Origin: Setaria digitata | Lineage: Eukaryota > Nematoda > Chromadorea > Rhabditida > Setariidae | DNA: 64,000 nucleotides | Direction: 5' to 3' | Assembly (NCBI GenBank): GCA_003640385.1 | Contig: RCAB01000088.1 | Span: 1 to 64,000, forward strand | Part shown: positions 34,501 to 53,440 of the stretch, piece by piece | How positions within the stretch are numbered: the stretch's first letter is position 1 | Layout: each line of letters begins with the position of its first letter | Notes under the pieces: generated by a model | Told to the model about the DNA's origin: nothing | The model's database searches: none | What the model saw: the letters and a program-made list of their open reading frames with translations, nothing else | Program-made: the position numbers and the translations under genes

Positions 34501-37448
34501 TACTGTCATTTTATCCTTAAGTGATCTAATTCTTGACAGCTAAACACTTATAGAATGATTGTTCGTATCCTAAAGCAATATGACGATGCAATTAAAGCGT
34601 GTCAAGCAAATAAACCAGTCAATATAAATGAACTGCCGTGTCCTCCCGGTTATCCGTCTCTTCCTCCATCAGGAAACGTAGCAATTACCACTGCAGGTAA
34701 TTTCTCGTATATATTTTTCTTCAGGACCACTTTATTGGTTAGTTGCTATTGATCATTTTTTATAGTAATGTTACGACATGGTATTTATATATTAAATGAA
34801 ATTTGAGGTGGGCCAGCAGCAGCATTATCTCGAAGGCCATTGCCAGAAGTGGGTGTGTTTGCTGCAGCGGAATCATCTGTATCGGGGAGACAGTCACGTC
34901 AAAAGCAGCAGCTTGATTTTTTGCTTAAACGGCAGCTGCAATTCAAGCAAGCTGCAATCACTGCAAAGAAAAAGGGTGATGTCACTGCTGCCAAAAAGTT
35001 CCTCCTTACAGCGAAGGTGATTTTCACGTTTTAGTTAGAGTTTTCAAGTTAAAAAATTATTTTTTTGATAACATGGAAGTATGGTTCTAACACCACTCTC
35101 TTATAAATTTCTCAGCAGAGATGAGTGTTGCAATATTTGGAAAATTAATGTAAAATTTCGAATACATGAAATAGGAACTGAACATTCCTTAATAAATTTT
35201 TTTCTATTGCTTAATTAAACTCTTATCTTTGGGGTTTTGATAAAATGATTGCTGCCTCAAAAAGTGGCTTGCCGGTCAATATTGAAAAGGTGCCCTCACC
35301 ACCTCAAGTTCGGTCATCTGCAAAATTGCTCAAGCCATCTGTAGAGCAGCATTTTGATGCTACTATCAAAGGTAAATTAAATTTCTCTCATACTACCTTC
35401 ATTTCTTTATTTAATGTGTAGTATGAAAACGGTTTATGAATATGCTCAGCACAAATCGTCTATATACTTCAGATGCATCTGCTGAAATATTTGCTACAAT
35501 GGAAAAAGATCTCATTTATCAAGTGAAGTTTTGCGAAGAAAATATGCGTGCTTTCACGCAGTTAGTTTTGTTTGGTTCTTTTTAAAATACAGTTGAATGT
35601 TTACTCTTTATACAGGTTCTCGTTTAGATTAACTGAAATAAATTTAGAATATTCCAACTTCAATCAATAGTGCATGTTTTTGTTTTCGCGAATTTTTTGT
35701 GCATCAATACTCTTATCTGCTATATATCTGTTGCACTTTTACTAGGTTGAGTGATGTAAGTCGAGTAAAGCTCTTTGAAGCCTGGTCTGCTATTTCGAAG
35801 AGAGATTTAATACTTTTACGCGAACTTGCTAAAAGAGATGCAGCAGTGCCACAGTATGATATTTTCACGAAATTCTTCTTTGATTTAATTTCAAAGTTTT
35901 TCTCGAGAACTCATTTGCTCATTTCATCAGAAAAATAATCTCGCATTTAATAAAATTTCTTTGAATTTTCCATTTCATATGTTTTCTTTTTCTAGATTTC
36001 GTTATGAAACTCGAAGCATACCTTCAGTGGAAGTATGTTTAGATGTAGATAAGCACAACATCGAATTAACAATAATAAAAATAACCGACGCAAAGCTACC
36101 AGCAGGTTGTTCATTTTTGTCTTCTTTACATTACTTTTTATATGAATGACCCTTTATTAAGACCTCTTCTATCAGATTATCCGATATGTAATCTAGTTTT
36201 ACTCCTTTCTGCTCTTCTTACACCGCGGGGAACTTTACGTGAAACTTATAGCTTCTAACAAAATCAGATTTGTTTTTCATTGTTCCTCCTAGCTTCCTTT
36301 TCTATTATTGCCCGAACACCAAAATTCAAAATTCGTATTTATACCCTCTCCTCAAATTAAAATTCTAAAACAAAGTTTCACGACGCACATAATTTTGATT
36401 TTAGGCTGGAAATCATCCGATGGTTACCTGTTTGTAAAATTTGATTTTGCCTTCCCTCACGATGCTCATCAGACTGGTAGAACTAAAGTAATAGCGGCCA
36501 CAAATTCGCCAGGTGTTTCTTCTTTATATATTATCAGGAAAATGAATAACATATGTTTCAAAAAAAAGTAGGAAAACGAATTTATTATTAGTCAGTGCGA
36601 GATTTTGAACTTCAGAGCTGGAGTCATCATGTGGCTATTTTTATTCCACTACTTCTCCTGACTACTTTAGTTTGTCGATTCCGTCCGACATTTTTCTTCT
36701 GTGTTAAGAAAATTATTTTAGTATTTTCTTTTCATTTTAGGTGTTTATTGTATTTATTTATTTATCTATATATTACATTATACTTTTAGAATATAATCAG
36801 AAGTTTTTGTTAACAATTAGTCGAAAAACAAAACAACTGCTGAGAGTCATCAAAAGGAACTGCTTAAAATTTGAGGTTGGTTTTAATTATGCTAACATTT
36901 GTGTAAACTAAAAATTAATAGTCTTTTTCTTAACGGTTCTGTTCGAAGAAGCTAATATAATTGGGAATTAGGAGTAAGTTATCCGAGATTTTCAGACTTA
37001 TCATGGAAGGAAAACTTTTTGTGGTCCATACGTTTGGGTTAGTAATTAAAGTTTCAGATCTATCAAAAAGGTGGTTTTCTAAGGAGTGACAAATTGATTG
37101 CTACTGCTGACTGTAAGTTAAGTGGTTTGGAAGAAAAAGTTTATATTCGTGAAAGTTTAAATTTGATGGAAGGACGAAAACAAGCAGGAGGAAAATTGAA
37201 CTATCAAGTCAATTTTCTTTTTTTTTTTTTTTTTTTTTCTAATTGTTCTTTCATTATATTTGTAGACGAACAGAAAGCAAGACAGAATTGCACTCTTTTT
37301 TAGAGATATGAACATATTTTTATTTTTCTATCTTGTATTTATTTAAGATGATAAACTCCAAATGGTATTTCAGGTGCGTATTCGTGAACCTTTGAATGGA
37401 AAGATGCTTTCAGTTACGCAGAAAAAGTGGTTAATGTTGGGATCTTAA
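31580..37448 (+). CDS. lgd: CC2D1/Lgd, ESCRT-III regulator with DM14 repeats and C2 domain
   Basis: Seventeen exons (31580-31730, 32196-32314, 32474-32685, 32910-33066, 33330-33519, 33610-33749, 34228-34346, 34554-34696, 34808-35016, 35233-35371, 35473-35560, 35746-35853, 35996-36105, 36405-36512, 36790-36875, 37058-37207, 37374-37448) give 767 codons. Lgd/CC2D1 binds the ESCRT-III subunit CHMP4/Shrub and is needed for endosomal sorting of receptors such as Notch. An acidic N-terminus (DEELMAELLALEAEERA) precedes four DM14-type helical hairpins, e.g. LQELKKEYSSALKTAKE and LKRQLQFKQAAITAKKKGD, each followed by a lysine-rich YxxAKxFD/A pattern, then a linker and a C-terminal C2 domain (VEVCLDVDKHNIELTI, SPEYNQKFLLTI, GGFLRSDKLIATA). 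Oddities: the intron after 33519 needs a GC donor, and the intron before 35233 ends in GG instead of AG. Intron 1 contains a decayed copy of the start of exon 3. Confidence 0.9.
31911..31960 (+). repeat. Decayed partial copy of CC2D1 exon 3 in intron 1
   Basis: AAGGCAGAACTGTCA at 31911-31925 repeats exactly the acceptor edge and first codons of exon 3 (32471-32485). The match continues with gaps through TTTGGTCA and TTCGTGAAG, matching TTGGTCA and CTCGTGAAG in the exon. It carries a frame break, so it looks like a fossil exon duplication. Confidence 0.6.
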
Positions 37449-40142
37449 GCGTCTTTTATATCTTTGTGCAGCAAATAATTCTATAATTGGTTCTTAAATT
37501 GACAATTTTTTTCTTGGTTTCTTTTTTTTGAAGTTGTATTTAAAATTTGATTAGTTCACTTCAGTGCGATTAATGTTTATGACTTTGCAAAGGGGAGATG
37601 ATAGTCTAATCGTTAAATGCGTCAACTTATAAGCTTTTATTATGTTTTGGGTTTGCACATACTAACCTTTTATTTTATTTAGTATATTATAAGTCCTATT
37701 ATCAAAGTTTTTTCAATGAAAGTAAAAATCCTTAGGGAAGGATTCAACTTCTAGGTTTCAAAAAAAAAAAAAAATTTTCATTAAATGATTACTGTCACAT
37801 TTCTTTTTCCTCCCTTATCTTTTTGCATCATTTTGTGACACTAAAGTGGAGTAAAATATATGGCAGTATCTGATGAGAATTGTTGCATTTTAATACTAAA
37901 TTTCTTCTTCTTTCTCGTTGCTGTTGTCTTTTATTTGTAAATGTTTGTCTTATTGCATCAACTTATACGGGTTCCATTCCAATACTGGGTGCTTTATAAA
38001 CAGCCAAACCATTACAAGGATAAATGATTTACAGGTCAAAAATGTTCATAGCAGTTCGCCGAAAAATTCTAGTGGCCTGGAGTGAATAATAAAACGTAGA
38101 CATGATTCAAAAATTTCAATTACGGATTTGATTCAGTATTCGGAGTTAGTGAAGTTACTCAAGTAGGTCATTAGCAACACAACTTCATTTAGTTAATGGG
38201 AAGAAATTCTTATCGCGGTCCTCATCCCAAATTTCCTATATTTAACAATTTTATTATCGGTGGGGTCATGACTCATTTGGTGGCAAGGAGATTTTGTCCT
38301 CACTATTATTATATCATTATCTAGTGCAGAAATAGATCGAATTACGAAGACAATGGGACCGTTCTCATTTGCTACAAATTTGTTTATAAAATGCCGAGTA
38401 CATCTGTAATTACGGCGTTTTAAGCATGCTTTTGTTATGGGTCAGCGAAGATTTAATTGGATTGAACAAGTGAGATGATAGAATGGATGAACCAGTTCTG
38501 AGAAGGGGAATGTTTCTGAGAAGATGAACCGGTTCAGTGCACGATGTGATCAAGTTGGTACCCTCGTTGCTGTCCATCTTAATTTGCGTAACTTTTACTG
38601 TGGCTAACAGCGTTAAAAGTTGATCTTCTGTATATTTGAGTACATAGAGCTTTTCTGGATAATTTAACTAGATAATTTACTTTAGTTTCCGAAGCCAGTT
38701 ACAAGAATTACAAGTTTTTTTTTTCAACTGTAGAAGGGAATGCTTAATGAAGAGATGGAATATGCAGTCCAAACATTTTGGTCGATAGAGACTGCTCCAT
38801 AAAAGGTCAGGCACACTTTTTGTTGAACTGTTTGTTGCCATAATCAACATTCTTAATTGGGAGCTGTCACTGTGGTCTTGAAATGAATCGATTAGACGGT
38901 AAAGCTAAGATGTCTGGAAACGTCTGGTCATCAAGGAAGACTTTACAGCATCTCGATTGAAGATCAGTCTGCATATACAAGGCAACAGACATTTGGATTA
39001 AAAGATGATGTAATGTAGTTGCGATTCTCGATCAATCCTGAAGACTGTTCCTTTTAGATAATCAAATTAAACTCATTACGGATTTATTTATCACTCCTAA
39101 AATGAAAGCAATCCAAAATGCTCTAACATTGATCTTTGGTTAGGGCTTTTGTTCAATGATACTAGATAATTTTAATTAAACTTCAGCAGTTTACCGCATT
39201 GTTTGCTGCTACTATATGATATGATATAGATCGTTTACTGGGCAAGTCAATTTTACTGATTAACTTAAAAATTACACTTTCAAATGTTTTTGTTCGTTCA
39301 AACTAATAGCTGACAATTTTATCCGCACTATTAGCTATTAGTAAATAAATCGAGAATTTCTGAAAATGTTGCTTATGATTTGAGAACCGCTATGTTCTTT
39401 CCGTAAGCCTATGTTTGTAGTTATAACGGTAGTGGAATAATCCACAGTTAGAGTAGAAGTAAAGGGGCGTTCTTATTAGTGATTACAACGGAAACGTGTA
39501 CTGATTTAGAGACACGTCTTCAATCAGTAAGGCACGAATAATTTAATTTGGGTAATTACAAAGCTAAAGTGAGAGGAGAAAATGAATGAAGCGAAGTAAA
39601 AAGGAATTCGAACTACGGAGGTGAACTGCTTAGGATTGGTAACTTTTTTTTTGTTTCTCATATTTGAACTCAAATCCTTTCTCGATAGATATTGAAATTT
39701 TTGTGGAATAAACAGCATGCTAATAATTTCACTGAGAAAACTTTAGGAGAAAGTAAGCATGCAAAGGTGCAAAAACGAGTCATCAGCTCTTTACAATTTA
39801 ATTTTCAGATGTCAGATGGTAGAATAACTGGTTACGAATATATATATAACAAAGCCAGAAGAAACGATTCTTATGCGAACGAAAATCGGAAGGATCGATC
39901 CTGTCGAATTATAGCTTCTTTTAAACTTTCAGGAAAATCTAATAAGTTATCTGAAAGTGCATATAAATATTTGTGATTCATTCCCTCAAGTAGCTTCACG
40001 ACATTTTCCATTTAATTACGCTATCCTAACTAATTGTCCCGAACCCGAACAACTCAATGCAGAAATAAGTAAGTCGATTGGAATGAGAATTGCAATGAAC
40101 CAATTCAAAGCTGATTTTCAAGCGATTTGTTAAGAAACTTTA
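37449..40142. other. Intergenic, no gene seen
   Basis: About 2.7 kb between the ends of CC2D1 and the neuropeptide precursor, which converge. A 94-codon ORF at 39692-39976 has no recognisable domain or splice context. No RNA gene or clear repeat was recognised. Confidence 0.5.
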
Positions 40143-42846
40143 CTAAGAAACACTGAAATGGAAATGTTTAGCAATTACCTTCGGCATGCGTATAATGGCC
40201 ATTTTTTTCGCAAAACTAAAACAGCTTTTGTCTTTCCTTCCATTAAAAGTTCTTTTTCCCAAGCCGAAACCGGATGAATCGACACGATCAAATGATCGTT
40301 TACTAAAACCAAATCCGGAATGGTCCAGTGGGTCGGAGGCTCGTTTACCCAGTCCGATATCAGATAACTGTAATCGATCAAGTACTCGCTTTAAGACAGC
40401 ATACTGCCTGAAAATTTTAGAGCCATTAATATCAATTTCATTATACTTTGTTCATTAATGATAATTCAATTTATACCAGCAAAGCTAGAGAAAAACAAGT
40501 TGTAAATTCGAAATTACATTGAAATTATAGCTAGCTTACACTGATGGTTCCACTTTCCAAAACTGTTGTGGATAGAACGAGGATACCGTGACTACCTGAA
40601 ATTGCACATGGTTACAGAAATAAGGTAATTCTCCCCTTCTGCTTTCAAACAATTGGATTTCTAAGGCTTCTTGAGGAAATACTCAAAATTAGACCAAAAA
40701 GTCTACAGCTATTCAATTATTCGATCGAAATTTGTTTTTTAAGACTTAAAAAAGTTTAAGTACTTCAATGAATTTTTATGCTATCAAGTAATACCAAATT
40801 TGAGTGTTATTCAAAAAGTCCATATATTCAATCAGAAGAGATTTTAATTCCTTTTTCTTTTGATCTTTCTCAATATGCTCGACTTTTTCATCATGAGAAG
40901 AAACGATTTTTCAAATTTAGAAATGAATTTCAAACACTTTTCGTACATTTTTTTTTAACGAGCACTTACATTGACTGAAACATATATGAAGAAACTGAGC
41001 TTCATGGAAATAATTGCACACTGTCAAGAATTTAGTCTGAAAATATATTCATCATTAGACAAGCCTTCTATGAAATCAATAAAAAGGCTCGTTGTGCAGA
41101 AATGATAACATCGTTTTGATCTAATAAAACATTATCAGTTCATTGTAGTCAATTTTAAAATTAAACTTTGTCTCAATACATTACATAATAACACAATTTT
41201 TTTTTTTTATTATTCGCATCCTTTTTATTAAAATTAAACAGTCAGTCATTTTCTCAATAAAATGCAATTTACGTGTCATATTTAATTAAATGGAAGGTTT
41301 TCTACTTGACAGATTTTTGCAGGTAACGGAAAAATGGGTCATATAAAATGGTTTTTTATCCCTAATTTTGAATAGCATTCTGCGAGAGTCCAATGTTCCT
41401 TCTATTATGTGTTCACTGCACAGAACATTTAGCGCTAAATCAGCAAGCATCGATTATGTGCTAAGAAATTCAAGCATTTTGATGAAATGCAAAACTTGCA
41501 AAATCAGAAACATCCATAACTGTTGCTACATTAATAAATCGTGAAAAAAGGAAAAGAAAAATACCTCGTAAACAAGGTGGTGAAAAGAATAAAAAGGAAA
41601 GAAAATTTAAATCACTACCTTACTTCAGCGCAGTTCCTACCCACAGCCCAATTCTTTTTTTTTTTCTCTATTATGTTTCCGTCCAGAAATATTTTCTGCA
41701 CCTAATTAATTAGCGGATGAAAGCGAGATCCATGCTGACACTTTACTGAACCGCCAGTGTAATATGATGGCACCCTCAAAGAAGAAATATAGTGGAGAAC
41801 TAGTTGAACAGTTAATTGGCCTCCTCAGGAACCATTAGGCCCCTTCCCTCTTGTACTATCAATTCTATTAGGCCGTTTGACTTATCACATTTATAGGGCA
41901 TAATTAACTGTTAATTAACATAATCTTTCCCATTTACTCTCACGAAATTTTCCTCATCAAAAAATACATAAGCAGCACATGATGGAACTTCTTGAATAAT
42001 CACTTCAAATTTTAAGCTTAAGCTGAAGTTAGCAAATTATGTATAACATTGCAGTACTCGTAAAGAGAACTTTTCATTATTAAAGTATGTGTTCGAATTA
42101 AGAAACAAAATATATTAAGGGCAATAGCCAGTTAAAGCTTATTTCTTTTGCTAACGTATGAAGTGTGGCCCATGATTACCGGTTTGTCCATCAGATCATA
42201 AATGCTTTACTTCAGAGATTTCAGAACTGATTTTTCTTTTTAAATTCCGCAATTGAATGCAACAATAGGCCAATTTATTAGGGCTCGTTTATCAGTACCA
42301 TCGAATTCTGAAACACATCCGCTGAAGCATTGGAAGCAAGTTTGCTCATTATTATTTATTTTAAAATAGATGGATGAAACTTTACAAAAATAGATTAAAA
42401 TTATTACTTCGTGGCACTTTTCAAGTTCTTTAAAAATGTTGATTTGAGGAAATGTATGAGAACACACCGAAAATTTAATAAAGTTGATCCCATCTTAGTA
42501 AAATAATTTTTCCGAATTTAGTACTAGGACGAGATCCCAAAAAATACGATCCTTTATTCTTTGTATCATTTAAAGGGATTCAGTGAAAATATTAAATATG
42601 CATTGGCAAATTGGCATCATTTGGTTAATATTATAAATCAAATGAACTGCTTCGCTTATTAACCCGCAATTTTTCTTCCTAAATGACTAAAAACGACTAG
42701 CTATTAATTAAATGAAATCGTTATTTCAAAATGTTTGTTTTCCAATCTATATTTTTTCATCTCTTTTTTTTATTCACTAATTTTGATTCAGGCAGATTTC
42801 CTTACTGATCAACCTTACCTGGGGGCCGTAGCTATCATTATTTTCA
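40143..42846 (-). CDS. Orcokinin-type neuropeptide precursor (NLP-14/NLP-15-like), 5' end missing
   Basis: Last exon 40407-40143 encodes peptides separated by KR sites: QYAVL-KR, VLDRLQLSDIGLG-KR, ASDPLDHSGFGFS-KR, SFDRVDSSGFGLG-KR, then a tail ending HFHFSVS. The repeated (S/D)SGFGF core matches orcokinins and C. elegans nlp-14/nlp-15 products. Peptides ending LG before KR could be amidated; the FS form could not. Upstream exons joining in phase are 40595-40540 (VVTVSSFYPQQFWKVEPS) and, more tentatively, 42846-42819 (ENNDSYGPQ, with a CAG|GTAAGG donor). The signal-peptide exon was not found. Precursors of this type enter the regulated secretory pathway and are cut by proprotein convertase and carboxypeptidase E. 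The frame is hidden behind longer ORFs on both strands. Family call is strong for the last exon, weak for the outer exon. Confidence 0.72.
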
Positions 42847-44941
42847 CTATAAATTATAAAATGGATTACTGCATAAAGGAATTGACTCTAACTTCAGGTT
42901 GCGCATAATTGTGAATATGCAATTTTAGATTTTTTTTTTGATTTTTTTCTTGAAATATTTTGCATTTTAAAATGCAAAATTTGGAAATTGTGCTTTTATT
43001 TGACACATTATGTTAATCATTTCAACAAAAGCCAACAGAAATTTTTCAGAAAAAATCATAGGTAGATAAGAAGGAAGAACAACAAAAACAAAGTAGAAGT
43101 AAATTATAATCTCCCGGCATAAAAAGTGATATTACTTATAATACAAAATTTTCCTACTTCTTTATTAAGCGTCGAAAGTGTGTAACTAAATCTCTGAGCT
43201 AGTTATCCATAATAATCTTATTTGTAATCTAATTAAACTTATATGCTCAATTTTAAAATATTTTTATCTTAACAAATGGCATTTGGTACTATTATTATCA
43301 GTTCTTTTGATAAGATTAAATAGGAAGAAGTAAGCTTACAAGCGATAAAATGGCACCACCAAGTACGTCTAGCATCAAGTTGAATTTCATTAATTGAATT
43401 CATAAGTAATGCAGAGTATTAAGGAACTTTCTAAGATTTAAAAAATTTTATTACATTTTTTAAAAATGCAAAAAAAAAAAAAAAAAAAAAGCGGAGAAGA
43501 AAATGATTCTAGGCGAAATTATAAGACAGCCCAAAATGAATTTCAAATTGTCAATTCCAAAAAGAAAAAAGTTAAAAAAGTAAAGTTATTAAAAACATAA
43601 ATAAGTGAATAATCCGCGGAGAACGATAGAGTAGAATCTAATTTATAAAGCTGCTGGTGAGAAATAGTCACTTCAGACATGAAATACAAATAACATTTCT
43701 GAAAATGCCTCAGATAACTCTAATTACCCATATATAGAGAATTACTTTATGCGAATTATAAAAAAAAAAATATGGCTTCAGCAATAGTATTTCGTCTTAT
43801 TATCAATGTCTCAACTCTTCCACCAGCATCTTTTACATATACTTAATACATACTTAATACTTAAATATAATATACTTAATCTAATATTTAAAACCAACGT
43901 TTCATTTCTTCTTTAATTTGTCCAGAAAAGCAGAACTTCTGGAATGCATAAATAGTGCATTTGTTTTTCTAAAAATTTAATAGCACTTTTGAACCGTAGT
44001 TTTATAGCGGCGGAAAAGTGTCGTCAACGTGCAAAGCCCTACCCAACAAATAATCATTAAAACTTGAAAGTTAGGATGCAAAAAGCTTGTTTCAAATTAT
44101 TTTATGATTGACGGAATGCATCACAAGTCTTCTCTTTCTTCTAAACGAGGCTACTTATGAAAAGAACTTGACTATCACAACTTTATTTATTCTTGGTTCA
44201 TGTAATTTAAATAAGTTCCATATAGATGCGTTATACACAGAAGCAGCTCATAAAAAATTACTGTGAAAGAGATGCATTTAATTGTCGCATAACTGGTGAC
44301 AGCATAAAACTTGCGGACGTTAACTGATCCTGTTCTCAACTGTTTCTTAGCAAGCTAACTTATTTTGTCAGATAGTGCTGAACTCCTAATGTTTGACTCT
44401 TCTCTTCCAAAAAAAAAAAATCAGAAAATTTATAACTGTAAGAGGGAATGGAGTTAATACAACAGATGACAAGATGACCAATACACTATAATATATTATT
44501 ATAATTCACGATAAAATCAATTTTCACTGGAAGTGATGCACTGACTTTTACGACTGCTGGACAAAGACGGTTTTGCTTATAAGCATATCTAAAAAAATAA
44601 CCTCGCAGGTTTAAAATGGGCAAGATAAAATTAATAGATTTAGTAACAAGAATAGAAAATTACCTGTTTGGATGTTACAATTCAAGTAATTTGGATTTCT
44701 GTCGCTATAAGTTTTCTCAGTTTGGGAGATATACTTATTAAAGGATTAGATATTTTCTAAATAGGAATGAAAGAACTTAAGAGAAGGGAAAAGCGGACTG
44801 AGGAAAGGGAAAGTTGACGGCCTTATTGATTTGACCTGATTTCAGGCCTTCTTCATACTGGAACACGACACCATTCCATCCCAAGCGTCTCTTTAATGTA
44901 GTTTAAAGGTATCAACAAGGTCCGCTCACCTGTACCTGTGT
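42847..44941. other. Noncoding, probably 5' region of the neuropeptide gene
   Basis: About 2.1 kb with no assigned exon. The missing signal-peptide exon of the neuropeptide precursor should lie here or beyond. A 20-base A run occurs at about 43470-43490. No RNA gene was recognised. Confidence 0.4.
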
Positions 44942-45148
44942 CTAATTAGATTGTTCAAATTCTCCTTTTTTTAACATCACACGAGCTTGATCAGTTTTTT
45001 TTTCGAGAAAACTACACGACATCTGCAAAAGTGAATAACAACCAGCAAGAGTTATCAAACAAAAAAGTGCCAGTATTGTTGGGTGAATCAAATCTAACCC
45101 ATCCTTCTGTTTAATCACCAAACAATAGAGCAATTTTTTCCTTGCTTC
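44942..45148 (-). CDS. Possible single-pass membrane microprotein exon
   Basis: An open frame of 68 codons from an AAAAG acceptor at 45149 to a TAG. It has a basic start (EARKKLLYCLVIKQKDG), one hydrophobic segment (IHPTILALFCLITLAGCYSL) and a charged tail (EKKTDQARVMLKKGEFEQSN). There is no ATG in frame, so it would be a terminal exon of a gene whose first exon was not found. I recognise no family. The balanced charge around one membrane segment is more protein-like than nearby chance ORFs, but evidence is thin. It could also be a 5' coding part of the downstream neuropeptide gene, though the splice phases I tried do not join. Confidence 0.25.
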   Translation of the reverse strand, partial: EARKKLLYCLVIKQKDGLDLIHPTILALFCLITLAGCYSLLQMSCSFLEKKTDQARVMLKKGEFEQSN

Positions 45149-46023
45149 CTTTTAATATTACACCCTGTTTTAATCGACGTGTTTTGGCTTTTCTGTAAAC
45201 GATATATGATGATGATAAGAAAGCAAGGAAAAGAACATGAGTCATACTTTAATTTATCAGGATGGGTTTACTAATAACGATTAAATTTCTTTTGGTCATC
45301 CGGAAAAACTCTTTACCTGTGGGGATGTGCAACCCCAAGGACACCATCATCCACAGATTTGGTGCTTCTCAAAGCGATATGACGCGACTAGCAGGAAGGA
45401 AGTGTTCACAGCCAGGACCACTCTGCTCTCCAACTTTGCTCTTAACTTTCGTTCCTAGTTGTGCCCTGGAATCAGACAGCAGCAGCACTATGGCCTCCCG
45501 CTATCAGCAGATATGATACAGTGACATTTAAGAGCTATTCAAGCAATACTCCCACCTCAAGCATGACTGACACGATCTCTCCAAATCAAAACTTCTTATG
45601 CCCGGCCGATACAGCATATTCCGGTGTGACAGGAGTCCTGAATGTAACCTCACAACAAAACAACCGCATCCCACCGATTATCAGTCAACGTACTCACAAT
45701 GAACAATGAACAAATGGAACTTGGAGTTTCACTACTTCTACTCGCTCGTAAAGAGTGTAATAGCAGAATTTAAATGTTTTAAAGCGGGAAGGGAAGTGAG
45801 TAGTAGTCGGAGTGATTAGTTGGGTCATGACTTGGGTAGAGAGATTAGATTGTAATTGTCTTGGGTTAACTAGGCTGTAGTCAAGTCATCTGGTCTAAGA
45901 TCTAGTCGTTTTAATCTAAACAAAGGAAGGAGTCGCACTGGTGTTAGTATATCAGTTCCAGGAGTATCCGGGACTCTTTCACATTCTCGTTTTACTCGTT
46001 CGTGGTCTCGTCACCGTTCTACC
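45149..46023. other. MCM4 5' region with unassigned open frames
   Basis: Two overlapping plus-strand frames (45262-45516, starting just after a TTATCAG acceptor, and 45461-45709, rich in S/T/N) could be upstream exons of mcm-4 or chance. The mcm-4 frame itself is open back to 45874 and Ser/Arg-rich, so an extra N-terminal extension of up to 50 residues is possible through an acceptor at 45873 or 45880. Confidence 0.4.
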
Positions 46024-52146
<6,123 letters not shown>

Positions 52147-53429
52147 TATCACCCGCTTTGAAAGGAAACTAAGTAGGCAACTTTGAGAAGGTGTCACATC
52201 TGTGTGTATTTCTTGGTTTCAGAGAAAAATGTTGCTCTTTAGTCTGACATTGAGAAAAGCAGACAACATATAACATATCTAGGATAATTTTTTATAAAAC
52301 TATATATTGTATCTTGTGCTTAAAAATTTTTTTGAACAATTTATCGCCCATCTACTCATTTCGAGAATTTGTAGATGCATTATGTGTGTTCGAAATATTC
52401 GCTGTTCTTACTGGTCGTCACAAGGAGATCGAGCTACGATTTTGTGAAGAAGAGTTTTGCGTTACTTGATCGTTTTCCCCGTATATTATTTATAAGTACT
52501 TTAATTTTTAGAAGCCACTCTTGCTAAACACTGGATTGCATATAAATACAGTTTACATTTCTTCCATAATACTCCGTTTTTTTTTTTTTTTTTTTTTTTT
52601 TTTTGTTTGTGGACTAACACTTCAACAGACGCAGTGGCATTCGTTGATAATTGGCAAATCACTGTCAGGAAAATTCGTTGAATTCGTAGTTTCACTTTCA
52701 TATGGTAATAAAGGTCTAAGGATTGAATTTCGATGTGAAATGTAATAAAAGGGCCAATAATCTTTACTGTCTTGTTCAAATTGTTAAAGAAACAGTACAT
52801 GGTGTGTTAAATAGGCACCATTACCACTAACGCTCGCAATTTTGCGTTGATCTGCTTTAAATAGTTAAAACTATTGAGATTCGACGATAAAAGCCCGATT
52901 TATTTTAACTTCAATTATGCATAAACATGATGGAATCGAACTGATGTTCACTTGTTCAAACAGAAAGACGCTGTTCGCACATCCCATTACTTGCGGAGTT
53001 CGGACAACTCAGCTGAGAAAGGATAATCACCCATTTCATCAATGGCCTTTCCTCATCAGCTGATGTTTATTTCAAAGGAAGTTCTAATCACAACACTCAA
53101 ACCATTCCAATCCTGACGAAAACTGCAATTTATACATTGGCTTCTTCCAAATGCGGCCAAATATAACCTTATTCGTTTTGCGGTGGAACCTAATGTATTT
53201 GATACGTGGGAAGTCTATTTCGACTTTTATGCAGACAATTATATCACCCAGGCAGCACTTGTGACTTGTTGGAGGACATCAGTTATTGCGGGGATTCTCT
53301 TGCTAATAGTTTATAAGAGGTGTGCTGTAATGATTTAGATTTTGATTGGTATTCTGTAAATTTACGGGGGATTAGGATCATTGAATAGGGCTTTAATCTC
53401 TGTTTTAAACATCCTGGAATTTAGGGAGG
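52147..53429. other. Intergenic with long poly-T tract
   Basis: AT-rich sequence after mcm-4 with a T run at 52576-52604. No exon, RNA gene or domain was recognised. The open frame from 53381 merges into the first calumenin exon and is not separate. Confidence 0.5.
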
Positions 53430-53436
53430 ATTTCAG
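53430..53436 (+). promoter_or_regulatory. Putative spliced-leader acceptor of calumenin
   Basis: ATTTCAG lies four bases before the ATG at 53441 with no upstream coding exon. This is the expected arrangement of a trans-spliced nematode message and supports this start over the in-frame ATG at 53381. Confidence 0.55.
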
Positions 53437-53440
53437 GTGG

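Noticed and set aside
40175..40458. 68-codon minus and 90-codon plus ORFs
   Set aside because: Both are out-of-frame shadows of the orcokinin-type exon.
41290..41447. Minus-strand ORF starting MLADLALNVLC, about 50 codons
   Set aside because: Considered as the signal peptide of the neuropeptide precursor, but it is not a good leader and no donor joins in phase.
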